Below are positions 1 through 13,478 of a stretch of 64,000 nucleotides of DNA, piece by piece. How positions within the stretch are numbered: position 1 is the first letter of the stretch; every line of letters begins with the position of its first letter. This DNA is from Lyophyllum atratum (taxonomy: Eukaryota > Basidiomycota > Agaricomycetes > Agaricales > Lyophyllaceae). The DNA lies in contig JACGCN010000017.1 of assembly GCA_014905825.1 (NCBI GenBank), positions 496,001 to 560,000 of the forward strand, written 5' to 3'. Made by a program: the position numbers and the translations under genes. Below the pieces are notes generated by a model that was given only the letters and a program-made list of their open reading frames with translations, ran no database searches and was not told the DNA's origin.

Positions 1-1397
1 GACGAAAACAAGCTTTACAGCAGTCTGACACACCTGCACACTGCGATCCAGGAAGAGGCCTTTCGGGAGAAGTCGCCCTGCCGTCAGCAGGAGCTTGATG
101 TAGCTAAGGTCGCTGTCGATCGAGTTCACGATATTCGGGAACTGGATTTTCACTGCAACGGGCTCGGGCCGTCCTGTCGGGGATGCGGATGCGGCGAGAA
201 CGGCGCCGTGGACTTGCCCTATCGAGGCAGCTGCGAATGGGAGGCGTTCAAATGATTCAAAGGATTTCGCCCAGTCGGGACCCAGAGACGCGTTCATAAC
301 TTTCTAAAGACATGATAAAGGCATTGTAGAAACCGCAAGAAGGAAAAGAGCTCACCTCCATTTGCCAATCGGGCATGTAATGCGCGCTGTCTTGCACGCG
401 CCGAAATATTTGGTCTATTTCTGGTGGCAGGACGTGGGTATCTGACACCTTTCGTCAGCTTTGGCAAAAACCGACCTAAGCAACGAAACATACCTTGGAT
501 GCTCATAAACTGCCCAAGTTTTAGTGCGGCCCCACGCATTTGTGAGAGTTTGGAGACTAGCCGCCTGATATTGGCTTCTGTCATGAACACGGACGACTGA
601 GTCTCCTCCGAAGCACCACCGGTGCGACGGATAATTTCCGAAGCTGCACCGTAGCCAAGAGAAGCAGCGAGGCCTGTTGGGTGTTTTTTAGCCTGAGCTC
701 TATGACATGGGTGAGTTTGACGTACCTCCATAGTGGAATAACCTCCCAATCCGCGACGAGGGTACTTTGGATGATTGGAGGTTACGTATTGGCGTAATGA
801 ACTCTTGAGAAATGTCTGTCGCTGGTTCCTGGGTACAAAGAAGAGTCGGGATAGATATCGAATGACCTGAATGGTCCATGTCTTTATAGTAGTAGGTACC
901 TTTTCCAGAGTATCCAGAGAATCACTTGCAGTATCTTTCGGAGGTATGATCAGGGAAGAGGCTAGGATATTATCGAACGTAGGCTCGGGGGGCAAGGCGT
1001 GCGCGATAGGCTTCAACTTCAGAATCGGCTCCACTTCAATCGGTCGATTTGGGATAACTGGGTCCTGATGCCTTGAAGTAGTAGCAGTATTAGGTACGGT
1101 CCGTTTCGCTATAAACTCCTGCGAAGGTGGTGCAGGCGCATCTTCGCTTCTAGGGCTTGCCCGCACAGGGTGGGCTGGCTTAGGCGTTACTGTTTCCCTC
1201 TGGTGTTGCAGGCACACAGCGGCTTGTGGCGCAATTTGAGAGGCTTTGTGGCGCGCCGCATGAGAAAGGATATTAGCTGCTGAGCATAACACGCATAACC
1301 AGCTGTATGCTGGACTGGGCGGCATGAAATTCGTATTTTGTCGGAGGCGATCAACTTCGGGCTGGATTTGCTTGGCAACAGCTTTCAAACCACACAT
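1..1397 (-). CDS. COQ8: COQ8/ABC1 (ADCK-type) atypical kinase, 3' part outside window
   Basis: Atypical kinase-like ATPase of the mitochondrial coenzyme Q biosynthesis complex. The chosen start is the ATG at 1397 (MCGLKAVAKQ). About 200 poorly conserved residues follow, then the family hallmarks: the KxGQ motif in ALKLGQFMSIQ (near 510-530), a next exon reading VSDTHVLPPEIDQIF, then the Ala-rich nucleotide loop AAASIGQVH and the lysine in VAVKIQFP (near 120-230). At least three introns are needed. The last coding stretch seen, GLFLDRSVQ, runs into a GTGTGT donor about 30 bases from the window edge, so the catalytic C-terminal half lies outside. KxGQ and the Ala-rich loop are seen directly; the CoQ role is known from the family. 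The gene is divergent from the next one, with about 300 bp between coding starts. Confidence 0.9.
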
Positions 1398-1699
1398 TAC
1401 ATCACGTGATTAACCCCTCTAGGGCCTAGGCTTGGGGTCGACTGGGACGACAACCGACGACACAGTGAGAGGCACAGCACATTGTCTAGTTGCTAGCACA
1501 GGATCCTCGGCGTGCTCCTCGTTAGCTTTGCACAACCACCGTGGCTCACAACGGGTCCAGGAACTATGAGTGGAAGTCTTCCAACGGTGGCTCCCCGCCC
1601 GAGTTTACTGCGATTCATGGTACAAGGGCAAGTATTGGTTTGATCATGAATTGGTTGTCACCTCGAACGAGTTTTATTAGATCGGACGTTATTTCAGAT

Positions 1700-2741
1700 A
1701 TGAAGATAAACGTATATGAAGAGAACTCAGGAACAGTGATTTGGTACAAGGTTAGCAAACATCGAAATTTCTTGCAAATATTCAGCTTGACGCTGATTCA
1801 AGGAACGGTTTCTCAGTGACGACGAAATTATAGAGCATGTTGTGGTGAGCGTGATAGTGAGATGATTGAGGCAAGTCACTCAGCTGAGCTTCGCATTAAG
1901 CACAACCCCACCAGTACCATATGTTGGACGATTCACCGCCCCAAACGTGGATGGTATATCCGAATCCGTTCACCGTCGTTTGCGCCAGGCGTATTCATTC
2001 CCCTGATACCAGTTCCAAGGACATCTCCACAATACGCGGACGCGGCCCTTTCCTTTAGTTCTCGAACTAGTATACCCCCAACTCTGGAGCAAGACACCTC
2101 TCTCCAAGATCGTCCGAGCATATCCAGTGTTCACTCATACCCTCCAACTCCGCCGGCACTTGTCATACAGCCACCGTCCCCAAAATCTGTGCAAGCAAAG
2201 CTTGAAGAAATTCCACGCGCCAGGCACGGCAAATCAAGGAAGCCGTCGTCGCAAGTAACGCAGTTTATTCTCACCCCACATTCGACGCAGGTGGTCCAGC
2301 CTACCTCGAACTCGATCTTCGCTCGCGCCATGAGCATGCTCAAGAACAACCGACCGTCACACTCAAATTCTTTCACACTTTCTCGTGAACCGGTTGCCGC
2401 CCCGCTATCCCCACCCCCTTACGCAAGCACAGCCGCGCTTTCCCCTGGTTCTCCGGTGGAAACTTCTCAATTTTCGGCACACCGGTCTCTACCACCTCCC
2501 GTTCTTGTCTTTCATGACCATACGCCGCTCCTGACCGTTCGCTCGATTACTGGCCTAATAGAGATTGAAAGGGCTGAGGAGCAGCTTCTGGGGGTCGAGA
2601 CGAGCTTTTGGATTGCTGTCGCTTTGACGTACCTGGAATTCCTCGAAGAACGAGAGGTTCGTCGATTTCACTTGTAATCATCAGCATGATAGAATGCTCA
2701 ACCTTGTTATCCAGAGCTATCTAGCGGCTCTTAATGATTGA
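1700..2741 (+). CDS. Conserved-looking Pro/Ser-rich protein, start uncertain
   Basis: Function not recognised. The best coding signal is the open stretch 1862-2655. Its first part (ELRIKHNPTSTICWTIHRP, then KRGWYIRIRSPSF) looks like a folded domain, followed by a Pro/Ser-rich middle and a helical end (TSFWIAVALTYLEFLEERE). A GT..AG intron at about 2656-2714 adds ESYLAALND and a stop at 2739-2741. Upstream, a good acceptor at 1698 precedes ATG 1700 (MKINVYEENSGTVI). Joining this to 1862 needs one or two small introns; an intron at 1744-1816 gives the in-frame run DDEIIEHVV, but the next junction does not close cleanly. Either a small intron is misread or the locus carries a one-base frameshift. 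No membrane segment or signal peptide is evident. Confidence 0.5.
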
Positions 2742-3149
2742 CCAACGTATTTATTCCGATATGTAATTCTCACGAGCATGGACTCAATGATATCCCTTTA
2801 CCTGGCGATCTTCTACAAAAAACATTTGAGGCAACTGCCACACGACTTGGCCTCCGGCAAATCTACATCCACGACTTCTCGATTGTTATCGTGCATTTGA
2901 GTGTCTTCAAGTCCTGATGCAAAAGCTAACACGTTACGTTCCTGGTATCATCAAGGCGAGTGGATGAGAATCTTGCAAACACGAGCGGAAGGAAGACCTC
3001 ACTGTGGATTATGCTTCAAAGTCTGTTTCCTGAGTCAAGCGTCTCCCGTCCACGATTTTGCCCATGTGATGTAACAGTGCAACTGGACCACTCAGGGTCG
3101 CGTAGACACCATGGACATCGGACAGCAGATACACATAGATTAGGGTAGA
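2742..3149. other. Intergenic, convergent gene ends
   Basis: Lies between the 3' ends of the flanking genes. A 50-codon open run on the plus strand (about 2772-2920, containing IPLPGDLLQKTFEA) has no start codon or obvious splice partner and may be a remnant. I see no RNA gene or repeat. Confidence 0.4.
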
Positions 3150-6100
3150 TTAGACTAGATGTAGATATCGGGCACCGCCGAGTGGCGGTGCAGTAGGGTA
3201 CGGACCCGGTAGACACGTCAAGGGACAGAATCCCATCTTTGGCCTTCCCGACGCGTCTGGTGACTGGCGCCTGATTGCCCGTCTCCAGTGAGTTGACGAA
3301 TAGTTCATGCCCTTCCTCCGCGAGCTGATGAGTTCCTTCAAGAACGGAAGCGGGCTTATCTCGAGCTTGCACTCCTCCGCCATCAGCCCTCTACGATCCT
3401 TCGGCTCGATGAAACCTCCGGTCTCCCAGTGCCCATTTTCACCAGTGCTGTCATAGCTAACGATGCCTAGTATCAAGCACAGATTCTTGTAGGTGCCGTG
3501 ATCTTTGAGGTATAGCTGCCCAGCCCATAAGTTAAGTTGCGAGATCTGAGTCTGTGGAAATGGAGACCAGGTTGGTGGTAGCGCTGGGATAGAGAAAAAG
3601 GTGAGATCCTCAAATGACCTCCTCGCTTGGTTGACGCGAGGAGAATAGATGTGAAGATGGACATGTTTGCTCTTCTGGATCTGGGGGAGGAGCTCATTGA
3701 CTTCGTATGGACTGAGTGCAACCAGCACTCGGGCTTTCGTCACGGAGAGGATCCAATTGACTGGGCGCAGGTAATACCCCGTGGATTTGCCGCCTGTGAT
3801 CGTTGTGGCGAAATTCATCGTAGAAAAAAGTTCAGTACACCACCGAAGCTTTCCGAGATCGTCGGGGGGATAGAAAAGCGGCACGAAAGTGGATCCATTA
3901 AAGGTCCCGTCGGCTATAAGCCTCCTAAGATTGGGCTGGATAGATGAAAGGGCCGCCCGTGCCCTCTCGGGGCGATCGATCTGGCGTTCCCTTTCGGCTT
4001 CGTGACTCACTTCTCTCTCATGCTCTTCGTCCATTTCTGGGTTCTCCAGGGAGGACACACCAAGATCGTCCAATCGCTGCTTAAGATCCGGGATCTGGAA
4101 CGCGGGATGGACAGCCGAACTCTGATGGTTTGGCGGCGGTGCGTACAACTCCTCCAAGCTGCGGGCGTCGGGCTCCTCCCACGAAGATCGCAGTCTCTGG
4201 CGACTGACTTGAGTCGAATCCTGAGATTCGTACAAGTCCCAGGCATCCTTTCGGCGCTTGTACTCGACGCCTTGTTGTGCCCAATGAGAAAGGTGATGCT
4301 GTATATATCGACAGGTCTCCTGCATCACCCATCGCAAGATATCAACAACCTCGACCTTTTCAGCCGGAGGTATATGACCCCGTTCGCGAATAACGCGGTC
4401 AACTTCTGGAGGCGCGAAGAACATGACAGACTGTCCGACACCCAGTAGGCGCATCCGCATGCAACCTGAATAACGAATGAACATCATTGAAAGCTCAACT
4501 ACATCTAGAATTTCACAGTGACGACTCACCCTGTACCAAGCGATCCTTCGTGAGTCTGGGCCCCAAAGTTACAGCAGCCCTGAAGTGCTTGGGGAGCTTC
4601 AGATCTGTTCCTCGGGTGTGTGCATCATCCAGATAAATGGCACATAAGTCGAGCTTTTGGCTGAATTGTGATGAAACGAGATGTTCAATAGTATGATCTC
4701 TGCTCATGACAACGAGCTTGTCCGCTTCGTCAAAGAACACGACTGCTTGTATTTCCGGCACCAATTCGATCCATCGCGATGCTATCTCGGTGCTCTTCAT
4801 ATCTAACATTTGAGCCCCAACGTCCAGGAGGACACGCAGAGGTGGTTTTTGTTCGACAACCAGGTCCAAAAAGTCACAGCTAGACAGCGGCTGGTCTTCA
4901 TGATGTAGGCACATGTATTTGGCATTTTCTGGTCGAAGAAGATAACTGAGGACCTGTGCGTTAGTACCGAGCTGATTGAGAGGATCTCTCTGTTTGACAG
5001 AGGTCGGGAGTAGATATCGGTTACTATCGTTTGTTCCACTAAAACCTGTAGTGACGAGAGGCTTGGTTTCCGCTAAATCCCAAGAGGACGTTGCGAATCG
5101 CCGAGGAAATTGCTTTGCATCCTTCGGGAAGACGACGCTGGACAGGTAGAAATTGATGACAGCCTGGTTTCGGTAGAACAATGGAATGAGCATAGTTTTC
5201 CATTGCTGTTGGTCTTCCAAGTTAACGCCGATGATTTCACGCAATGAATCGGGCACCTCTACGCGAAAAGCAACCCATGCCTAAGATACAAAATTAAGGT
5301 GAGTGTCTATGTTTTTCGGACGGGATTTACAACTGGCTGACCTTGTACTCGGATTCAGGATCGTCGAGTTTGAATAGAAGCTGGAATGTTGTCTCCAATT
5401 GTTCTTCTGTAAGGCCACCGTAATAGTAGCTCAAGCAGGTCAACGCGATTGCGACATCAGGGTGACCAAAGTCTGCCCTCAGGGAAGGGACATCTTTAGC
5501 GCGGTATGGAACTGCAAGAAGCGTACGTGTGGGGTCAAGCCCGTAGTCGACGCGCCAGCGCTTTTCTTGAAATATAAATCGAAGTAGCCCGTGTCCGACA
5601 AACCCGCGGCAAAGTAAAAGGTAAGGCCATGTACCGGTGCTTTTCAGGGAGGACTCCACGGTGTCGAGTCCGCTGCCACTGCAGGTCACAAAGTCCCAAG
5701 CGGCCTGGCGGATTGCCTGGGGTAGTCTGCTAAGTCGCTCACTCAAAGCCATTTCTTCGGCAATCGAGCGTATCAAATTTCCTCCGGCCTTTGGCTCGAG
5801 AATGCGGATTATAGGAAACTCTCCCGCTCGTGTTTCCTTGACGTCCAAACCAGCGGGATTTTCTTCGTGAAGTCGTTGTGCATGCTTTTTGGCATAATCT
5901 AGAATCTCTTGGATGATGATCCAGCGATCTGGGTGGTTCTCCAGCGGTTCCTGGATACCACTTGTATAAACGAGTTGGTAAATGACGCTTAGTATCTCGT
6001 CGCTCTCGTCTAGGACATCTCTTGACATGGATGTCAGCCAACGTTGCGATGCAAGTAGTGCGTCCGTCACTTCGTCACCACAAGCACCGGCAGCCAAGTC

Positions 6101-9100
6101 AACGCCCATGAGCTTGAACGAAAGGATGTGCTCTGGCTGCACGAGCAGTACGCCGCCTTCCCGCATGCATGTCTCGTAAACTGATTGAAGAAGTGTTAAA
6201 CGCGGCAGAGTCGGTTTGAAATCTCGAGAAAACGGGAGGTAGAATATCCTGCGATTAGCAAGCCCGCTGAGCCTGCGCACGAGCAACTGGAACATTTGGT
6301 TTGCCAGTGGCTTCAGGACGACGACACGAATTATCTTATCTCCGCTGGCCAACGTGGCAGAAACGAGAGGGACGATGACTGAAGATTTTCCCTCGCCCAT
6401 GTTGAGTTGTAACAGGGTATTTTGGTTAGAGCTCGGTGATATCATTTCCTGTGCCACACGCATCTGGATAGGTCGCACTGCGAAGTCCCCGTCGATCTTG
6501 TAACGATAGCGTCACCGCAACCCCTCCAACATGAAAATTGCAGTACTCACCTGAATCAGGAGCCATTCCGTCGGGTGGCAAAGAATATCTTTTTCAAATT
6601 GATCATCCCCCAGCTCCTTAATTAGGCCCTCTGTGTCTTCGGCAAGCTTAAGGCGGAGTAGACGTTGAGTGCGCTGGAGTCTGACCAGACTCTGCGCAAA
6701 GAGGACAATCCTCGCAATCCAAATTGGCTCGTTGAAGCGTGACTTCGCTTTTTCTGAGAGCAGAGCCAACAAGGATCTGGCTGTCACTTGCGGCCATTGA
6801 CCCGCCAGATTTTCGGCTTCCTCAAAGGCCGTCACAGGTGCTAATGCCGTTTTTATCGAATCCAGGATGCTTTCACTATCACGTCGTCCAGACTCATGAT
6901 CATGGTGTAGTCGCTCGAACGAGATCGACGGGTGGTGTAGTAGTGGTTTGACATTTTGCTGTGCCAGGTAGCTCTTCAGGCTGCTGTCTAATGCCCTTCC
7001 GTAATGGCGATGAAGAACTTGCGGGCTGCCCGTAAACTCTTCCACGAGGGGATCCAATATCGATCCCGGAGGCGATTGACTGGCGAAATTCCGCGCTGCA
7101 CTGTACAAAGAAGGAGGAAGTTCGGCCCTGGCAGTTACGACAAGAGCCGGAGGATCCCGTTGGACCAGAAGTTCATCCAGTGTAGTCGGTCGGTGTTTTC
7201 CACCACTTGAGCTCGATGGGGACCATTGAATCTCATAAGGAGCTATGATGGACGGAACCGAAGAAGACGAAGCAAGATGTGCATTATTAAGCACCACTTG
7301 GACCCGGTCGACATACGCCCGAAAGTGCATATTCTTGAACCAATGTTGGAACAATTCTGTGATCTCTGCCTTCATTTCCTTCGACCCAACATCTATCAGT
7401 GAGAATTGTGCCCTATTTGGTATGAAAGGTGCTTCGCATGGCCATTGCGCTACAAGGTCATTGACTAGCTCTTTGATCTGTGCCGCATGGGAAGCTTTCT
7501 GGCGTGCGAGAAATCTTTCCTCCGTTTCTCCAGCATGACGGTTCTGCGGATTAGTGGAGAGTGGATGAGGATATTTTTCAATAACAGCATCCAACATTTT
7601 TCCGTCGAGAGTGACTCCGAAGCTGAGATCATAGGATTCCCATCGAGGCGGGTCAATGTCTCGAAAGATTGAAGACAGAGTATTAAATGCTAGAAGCGTT
7701 GGCAAGAGGTCAACATGTCGTGGAGAGTTATATGCAATCGCCGGTAGGGTAAAGGTTAGCTCTGTCATAGTCTGAAGAGCTTGACCCTCGCGACAGCGAT
7801 TGTAGACAGGTACGAATAATCTGGAGAGTGATGGGTGAAGGAAATCGCTCTTATATGAGAGTGAAATCGTTCGGTCGTCATTCTCGAAGGTACCCAAGTC
7901 GGATGTGTTTAGCCAGGTCCACAGGTCTGGGACGGTTTTTAATCGAGAAGGCATCTTTTGTACGAGTGCCGAAACATCCGAAGCTATCTTGAAGCCATTT
8001 TTGTTATCCACACTAGACCGTGAGTCGGTGAGGTGTCCCGATGAAGGATACCTCTCATCAGACGGGAAAAGAGGAATATCTTCGACGGCACGATATAGCC
8101 TAAAGGTGCGAGACAAGAAGCGGGTCAAGAGATGGCTTTCTCTTGGATTGGGAAGGTTTTTCTGCGTGTCTTCCATCTCCAGGGAATTCAGCGTCTGGTG
8201 GAACTGAAGTATGGCCTGTACTCGGGCATTGAATGCCCAATGTTGGGCAAGAGGTCCGATCTTGTGCCAGTGAATAGTCTGCATTACGCGAAGGTGTTTA
8301 GGATACCACTCCAGTATGGGACTGAGGTCGGATATTTTGTGTAGAACTTCTAGCTCTTCTGCGCTCAGCTTCTGGAACGACAAGCAATTTGCCGAATCCA
8401 GCTCCTTCAAGGCTTCTTCCGTACCAGTGCGGTTTGTCAAAGGATCGGGAAGCGGAAACGAGGTGCATGCATGGAGGTAGATCTTGTAAAGATCACTCAA
8501 AAGGGTTGTACCGACCAAGCGTCCCAGAATCAGGTCAACATCATACTTGAAATATTTCACCAGTCCAATATGATTGTCGAGCGGAATACGGGTGATGGCG
8601 TGAAGCTGGCTCGTCTGGGAAGAGACATCACCAAATGGAATAATAACGGAACGAGATCCAGGAAGCGCTAAGTTCGTGAATCGAGGATTCACAGCCTTCA
8701 GCACGAGTTGGTCGGCAAGCCCAAACATGGTGCCCGTAGATTGATCGGAATCGACGACCATGTCGCGAATGGTCTTGGATTCCAGTTCCTGGCTGTCATT
8801 CAAGAAAAATGACAATTTATAGCGAGGTAGATCAGCCGAAAGTCGCGATGTTTCAACGTTGAGCACGACATGTACATGTTCACGGACCTCGAGCGGCTGA
8901 AGACGTCGTGACACCATTTCACATGTTAGACTTCGAATGTCCACCATGAATAAAGAGTGACTATGTTGCATTTTTGATCCACTCGGTCTAAAGTGCAAGC
9001 ACCAGTTGTCTTGGGATGGCCTCCATGTTGACTGTAACGGATGGAATTCGACGTGTCCCGAGGACTTATCAGATGTGGAATACAGTTGTAGCCAGTGCGC

Positions 9101-12100
9101 GTAGTTCTCGAGGAATGCGAAGGGGAGATCAGGACCGGAGGGCGCGTTGTTAAAGGCCGTATGAGGAATTAGTTCATACAGATCGACCCCGCATTTTGCT
9201 TGTATTATTAGGTTTCCACCTGGTTCTGTCAGCTTGAAATGCAACTTGATGATTGATGTCAAATTTGTATCAATGATGACAGTTATCAGAATACATACAG
9301 AAAGGTCCCCAAAGACGAGATTCCGAGTTGCGAAATCCATATTAGGGAGCACAGATGGAATTACATTAAAGGTTTTCTGGTGAGTATAGTCAGCATGGCA
9401 GACAGACAGACGGAAGGAAGACTATAGCAGCACCTGTCCAAGGAGGCGGACATAGGTTGGGTGGCTTGTGATGGCGGACGGCAGACGGCCAACAGGTTTT
9501 CCGTTGATCAGAAGTGAACCATCGAATAGATTAAGATGGACTGTTGTCTCAACATCTGTGAAAGTTCCTGTAGTCATAGACATTAACCAACGATCGTTGG
9601 GCTGGAATAATCGCTTCCACGGTTTGGAGCTGGGAGTAAAGCTCGACCAGACCGCGAGAACCGAATTGTTGAGGGATGTGCTATCAACTCGGATCTTTTC
9701 CCATAGAAAAGGTGCTAGGGATTGCGACGATCTCCTGTCCCGTGCCAGAAGATACTCCAGGTTGTCAGGAAGCTGGCCTGGAGGGGTGCAATCGAGTATA
9801 TGCACAGAGCACTGGATGAAGAGCTCCACATCGCCATTTTCAGAGAAAACCCGATCTAAAAACCGGAAGTCCACATCATATGCTGCTCGACAAGTAGCTG
9901 CTGCAGCACAGATGCGAATGCGTATCGCGTTAGAATTTGTGTCATCAGTAGCTTTTTTGAGATCGTCCAGAAGGCTGTGCATCCACGTGTAAGCGATATT
10001 TCGGACCCTCCACAGGATATAACAGGCGAAGTCGACTACGGTCTCCGAGTCCTCCTCAACCGCAGCAAGGAGACGCCCAATGAGAATTATGAATGTTTGC
10101 AATGCGGCTATGTTGCGCCAATTACCCTCAATGCTCGAAAGAAAGTCATCGACTTCGTGGAGCAATGTTACGCCGAAAGTAGAATTCCGTAGAATCTGAT
10201 GCCACTCTACTTCGTGCCCATTGATCGGCCCTACTTGTAACGCGGCTTGTATAAGAAGTAACTGGACGTCGTGCTGATGGAAGGAAAGGGTCCTGGCTCG
10301 CAATTCACGCACAATATTCAGCCATTGTAACTTGGCTCCGCTGCGCAGGGTCCCGAAAGCAATATGCTCTTGCAAATCAAGTTCAGGGGGCACTCCTGTT
10401 TGCTCTGCGATGGGCTGATTTGCTGAATGGGTAGTGCCGTCCACAGCGTACTGTAACGCAAAATACGGACTTGCCGAGGGCAGTTTGAACGTGCACAAGG
10501 GTTTTACAGAACAGTCTGAAAACGACCCCACTACCCATCTTTTATGCGAATCGTCGAATAGGTGATATGTCAGTGCGTTGTGGACAAGTACAGAGCTCCT
10601 ATTGGTGTCTGCAACCCTGGGGCTCGAGTAATGTGATTTCATGAAAGATTTCGTGGTCGATGCGTAGGTCACCCCTGACAGGTCACTGCGGCAGAACTGC
10701 TTTAGCCCAGCGTAATCTTTCAATGTAGTCTCCACTTTGGGCTTGGTTTCAAGAATAGGAAGACCAGGTCGACAGACATCAAAGAGGATTGTGTATGTTG
10801 CTGTCCTCCAGGTTTGGAATGCATCTGGACAGCGTAGCTCAAAAACTACCGCTTTTGCAAAGAGTATGTCCTGCGGTAAGGGCCATTCATGAACAGCGAT
10901 GGTCAAGTGATCCGCTTGTTTCTCTCGGGCATATTTCTGGCAAGCCTTCCTCCGATGTCCGCCATTTAAACCGTATTTGTGGTCCATCGATCCCGCCTGT
11001 TGTTTGAGTGACTTGTAAGTCGCAGTAGCGTTTTCAAGCTCCTTCAGCTTGGCGTCCCGCGCTGCATGAGCTTTTTCCTCGATCTCTTGTTTGAGCAAAG
11101 CTAGCTCATCCGAACCGTCGAAATAACAGATGGCAAAAGATTGCTGCGTGAGTTCGTCTGTGAATATTGAACCTTGGCAAGCGCGATTGTGTCGTCTCTC
11201 AAGATATTGATGGAAGCGCACCAGGCCCTGAATCGATTCAGCTTTCCGTAATAAAAGGGGTTCCAGGAGGGATTCTGGAATTTCTGGCGAGTACTCCTCC
11301 AGAATAGGAAGCTGAGAAATTGCGAGCTGATCGAGCGCCGACCATAGTTGGAAAATCGTTAGCAGCATTAGAGACTGGTCCTCTGGATTGCCTGCATACT
11401 TCGTTTTCGCCGTTTCAGCGTAGAGTGCCAGGCATTTTCCCAGAGCGACACAGGCCGAGACGCTGAAACGATATGTTTGGACCCACGAATCCAAACGCTC
11501 CTGCGCAAATTGCTCAATATCAGCAAGTGCGACGTATGGATCGGCAGCAAGAGCAGCCGAAATCTCCTTCGTATCATGAGTATGAAAAACATCGTCGATG
11601 ATACGAGGGAATTCGGAGGGTCGAAATTCTGGCTCGACGAGCGAGGTGATAGATTGCTGCAGGCGTTGCGAGAGGTAGTCTTTGGATGATAGAAGGGATA
11701 AGTGTGTATCTGCGGATATGTTCAAAGCCTGTGGAGCCCAGAGCGGCTTGTGAACTTCGTCACTGCCCCTTCGGATTTGATCCCAGCGCTCTCTCAAGAT
11801 TGCATTCGTTTTCTCGATCGCTGAGGTAGCCTTTGAGATCAACTCAGGGGCTACCTCAGAGAGCTTTCGCAAACGACGTGCAAGCTTGTCGCCCAAACAG
11901 ACAAGAAGGTCGGTGGAGAGGTGGCGACAATCCCCAACGAGAAGTATATCTGCGAAGAGAGAAATCATGAATGCTTTGTAGCAAAGCTGACCATGGGATC
12001 CACCAAGCCGCACAAGCGTGGTCTGGATAGCGACGCGTATGATGAGCCATAGGGGCGATCTTCGCCACGGTTTGTACGCCTTGTTCCACATGATTTCGTT

Positions 12101-12831
12101 CCGGACGTGCTTTTCGACTCTCTCAATATTTATAGATTGGCTATCTGGAAGACCGTGGATGATTGCAGTAAGGAGGCGCGTGATGTAGTGAGGGTCAGAA
12201 GTATCTCGTATTTCCTTCACTTCTGATTTGGCTTTCACGCTGATAGGTGTGGAGTCAACGTCCCCGACATCCATATTGGCCAAAAACGACGCGAATTCCG
12301 CTTGAAAGAGAGTAGTGGACTCCGTATCTGCGACCTCGTGTGCAGGGCCAGGAAACGACCGGATGAGTCTCCCTTTCGTCCCCATGACCTCTGCGTTCGG
12401 TGGGTCAATTTCGAACGACTCGTATACGGTGCTCCCTTCGAGTCTTCGAACGATAACACATGCATTTTGGGTCATGACGGGAATTATCAAGTTATCTAGG
12501 ACCATAACTGATGAGTTTCGAGATGCAAAGGGTGAAGAACGATAGATTTACCCCCAGACTGCACTTCAATCATCAACTTCTGTACCTCGCGCTTGTCCAG
12601 AGAAGGCGTCATGTGTAAAGCGCGTAATCCCGTGAGCATCTTGATAATGGGTGTCCATGGCGGGTGGACGGGAGAGGTCGCCGATATCGCTTCAAAAGCT
12701 TGAGCACTGTTGATCACGACATCACAGATGGACAGGTCCCTCTCGATCGCATGATCATCGGACTGTGGAAGTCGAGGCGGTAAAAACAGGTGGTTGACAA
12801 TGTAGACGAGGGTATCGCTTGACATCGCCAT
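3150..12831 (-). CDS. Giant DUF6606-DUF3638-DUF3645 protein (P-loop ATPase-like)
   Basis: A single gene of about 9.7 kb encoding roughly 3,100 aa. Start is ATG 12831, whose product (VNHLFLPPRLPQSDDH) matches the N-terminal DUF6606 module. Exon 1 joins exon 2 through a 12504-12550 intron (GGG-G/GTAAAT..CAG). Exon 2 (about 12.50-9.43 kb) encodes over 1,000 aa. Later exons carry the DUF3638 core: a Walker A-like LNMGEGKSSVIVPL (near 6395), the acidic motif VLDESDEIL (near 6000), then the DUF3645 core VVFFDEADKLVVMSRDH (near 4710) and DDAHTRGTDL. The last exon ends at 3150. All junctions inspected have GT..AG borders and keep frame, and I saw no internal stop, so it seems functional. Databases often label this fungal family ubiquitinyl hydrolase, but the biochemical role is unproven. 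The paired P-loop and acidic motifs suggest a helicase- or SecA-like ATPase; that is inference. Confidence 0.88.
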
Positions 12832-13478
12832 CTACGCCGAGATACACGTTAGGGAAATGGACAACTAAGGGGTTGAGAGAGAGTGAAACGCAGGCTTACT
12901 GGAAGGAATTTTAGCAAATCTGTAGTTTGACAATGCCGCAGTTCAATTTGGGTAGAGGTTGAGATGTCGATACTCTTATCGCAGATGTTCGACGTCGGGC
13001 TTTAGGATTCCCAGCCGCATGGCAAACCTTGCTTCCATGGGCGCTAACTCGCCAACTCAAGAACGGGGGCTTTGGCAGTCAATCTAGAATTAAGCTTCAG
13101 TCCTCCATTTCTCCACGTCAATGGCCCAGGTGAAGAGGATTTCTCACCTTCCATGGTAATATTGAGAATATTGTGCAGGACGCTGGGAATGTCGACCTCT
13201 TGTGGACTTTCGTCAATCTGAGTCTTCGAATATTAATGCTGCAGCACAAGGCTGACAGTGAGGTAAAGTTCGGGCTTCGTGGAGTTGTTCAGTCATGTGA
13301 CTGATACATTGACTGTTGAGTCTTGACAACGATGAGTCCAGGATGACTCCGAAGAGCCTCAGGAAAGAACATGAGATGAGGTATAGTAAATTATTAAACA
13401 TTGCGGGTGCTAGCTACAATATATGTGAAAAGCTTTTGGGTGCCGAAGAACGACGGTATCCAATTATTAAGGGAGGAA
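12832..13478. other. Intergenic, no gene seen
   Basis: Contains the promoter of the giant gene (right side of its ATG at 12831) and the 3' flank of the RRM gene. Short ORFs on both strands lack start context, splice partners or recognisable motifs. No repeat or RNA gene found. Confidence 0.5.

Noticed and set aside
2772..2920. Open run with IPLPGDLLQKTFEATA on plus strand
   Set aside because: No start codon, no acceptor that connects it to the upstream gene, and the upstream gene has its own stop at 2741; kept only as possible remnant.
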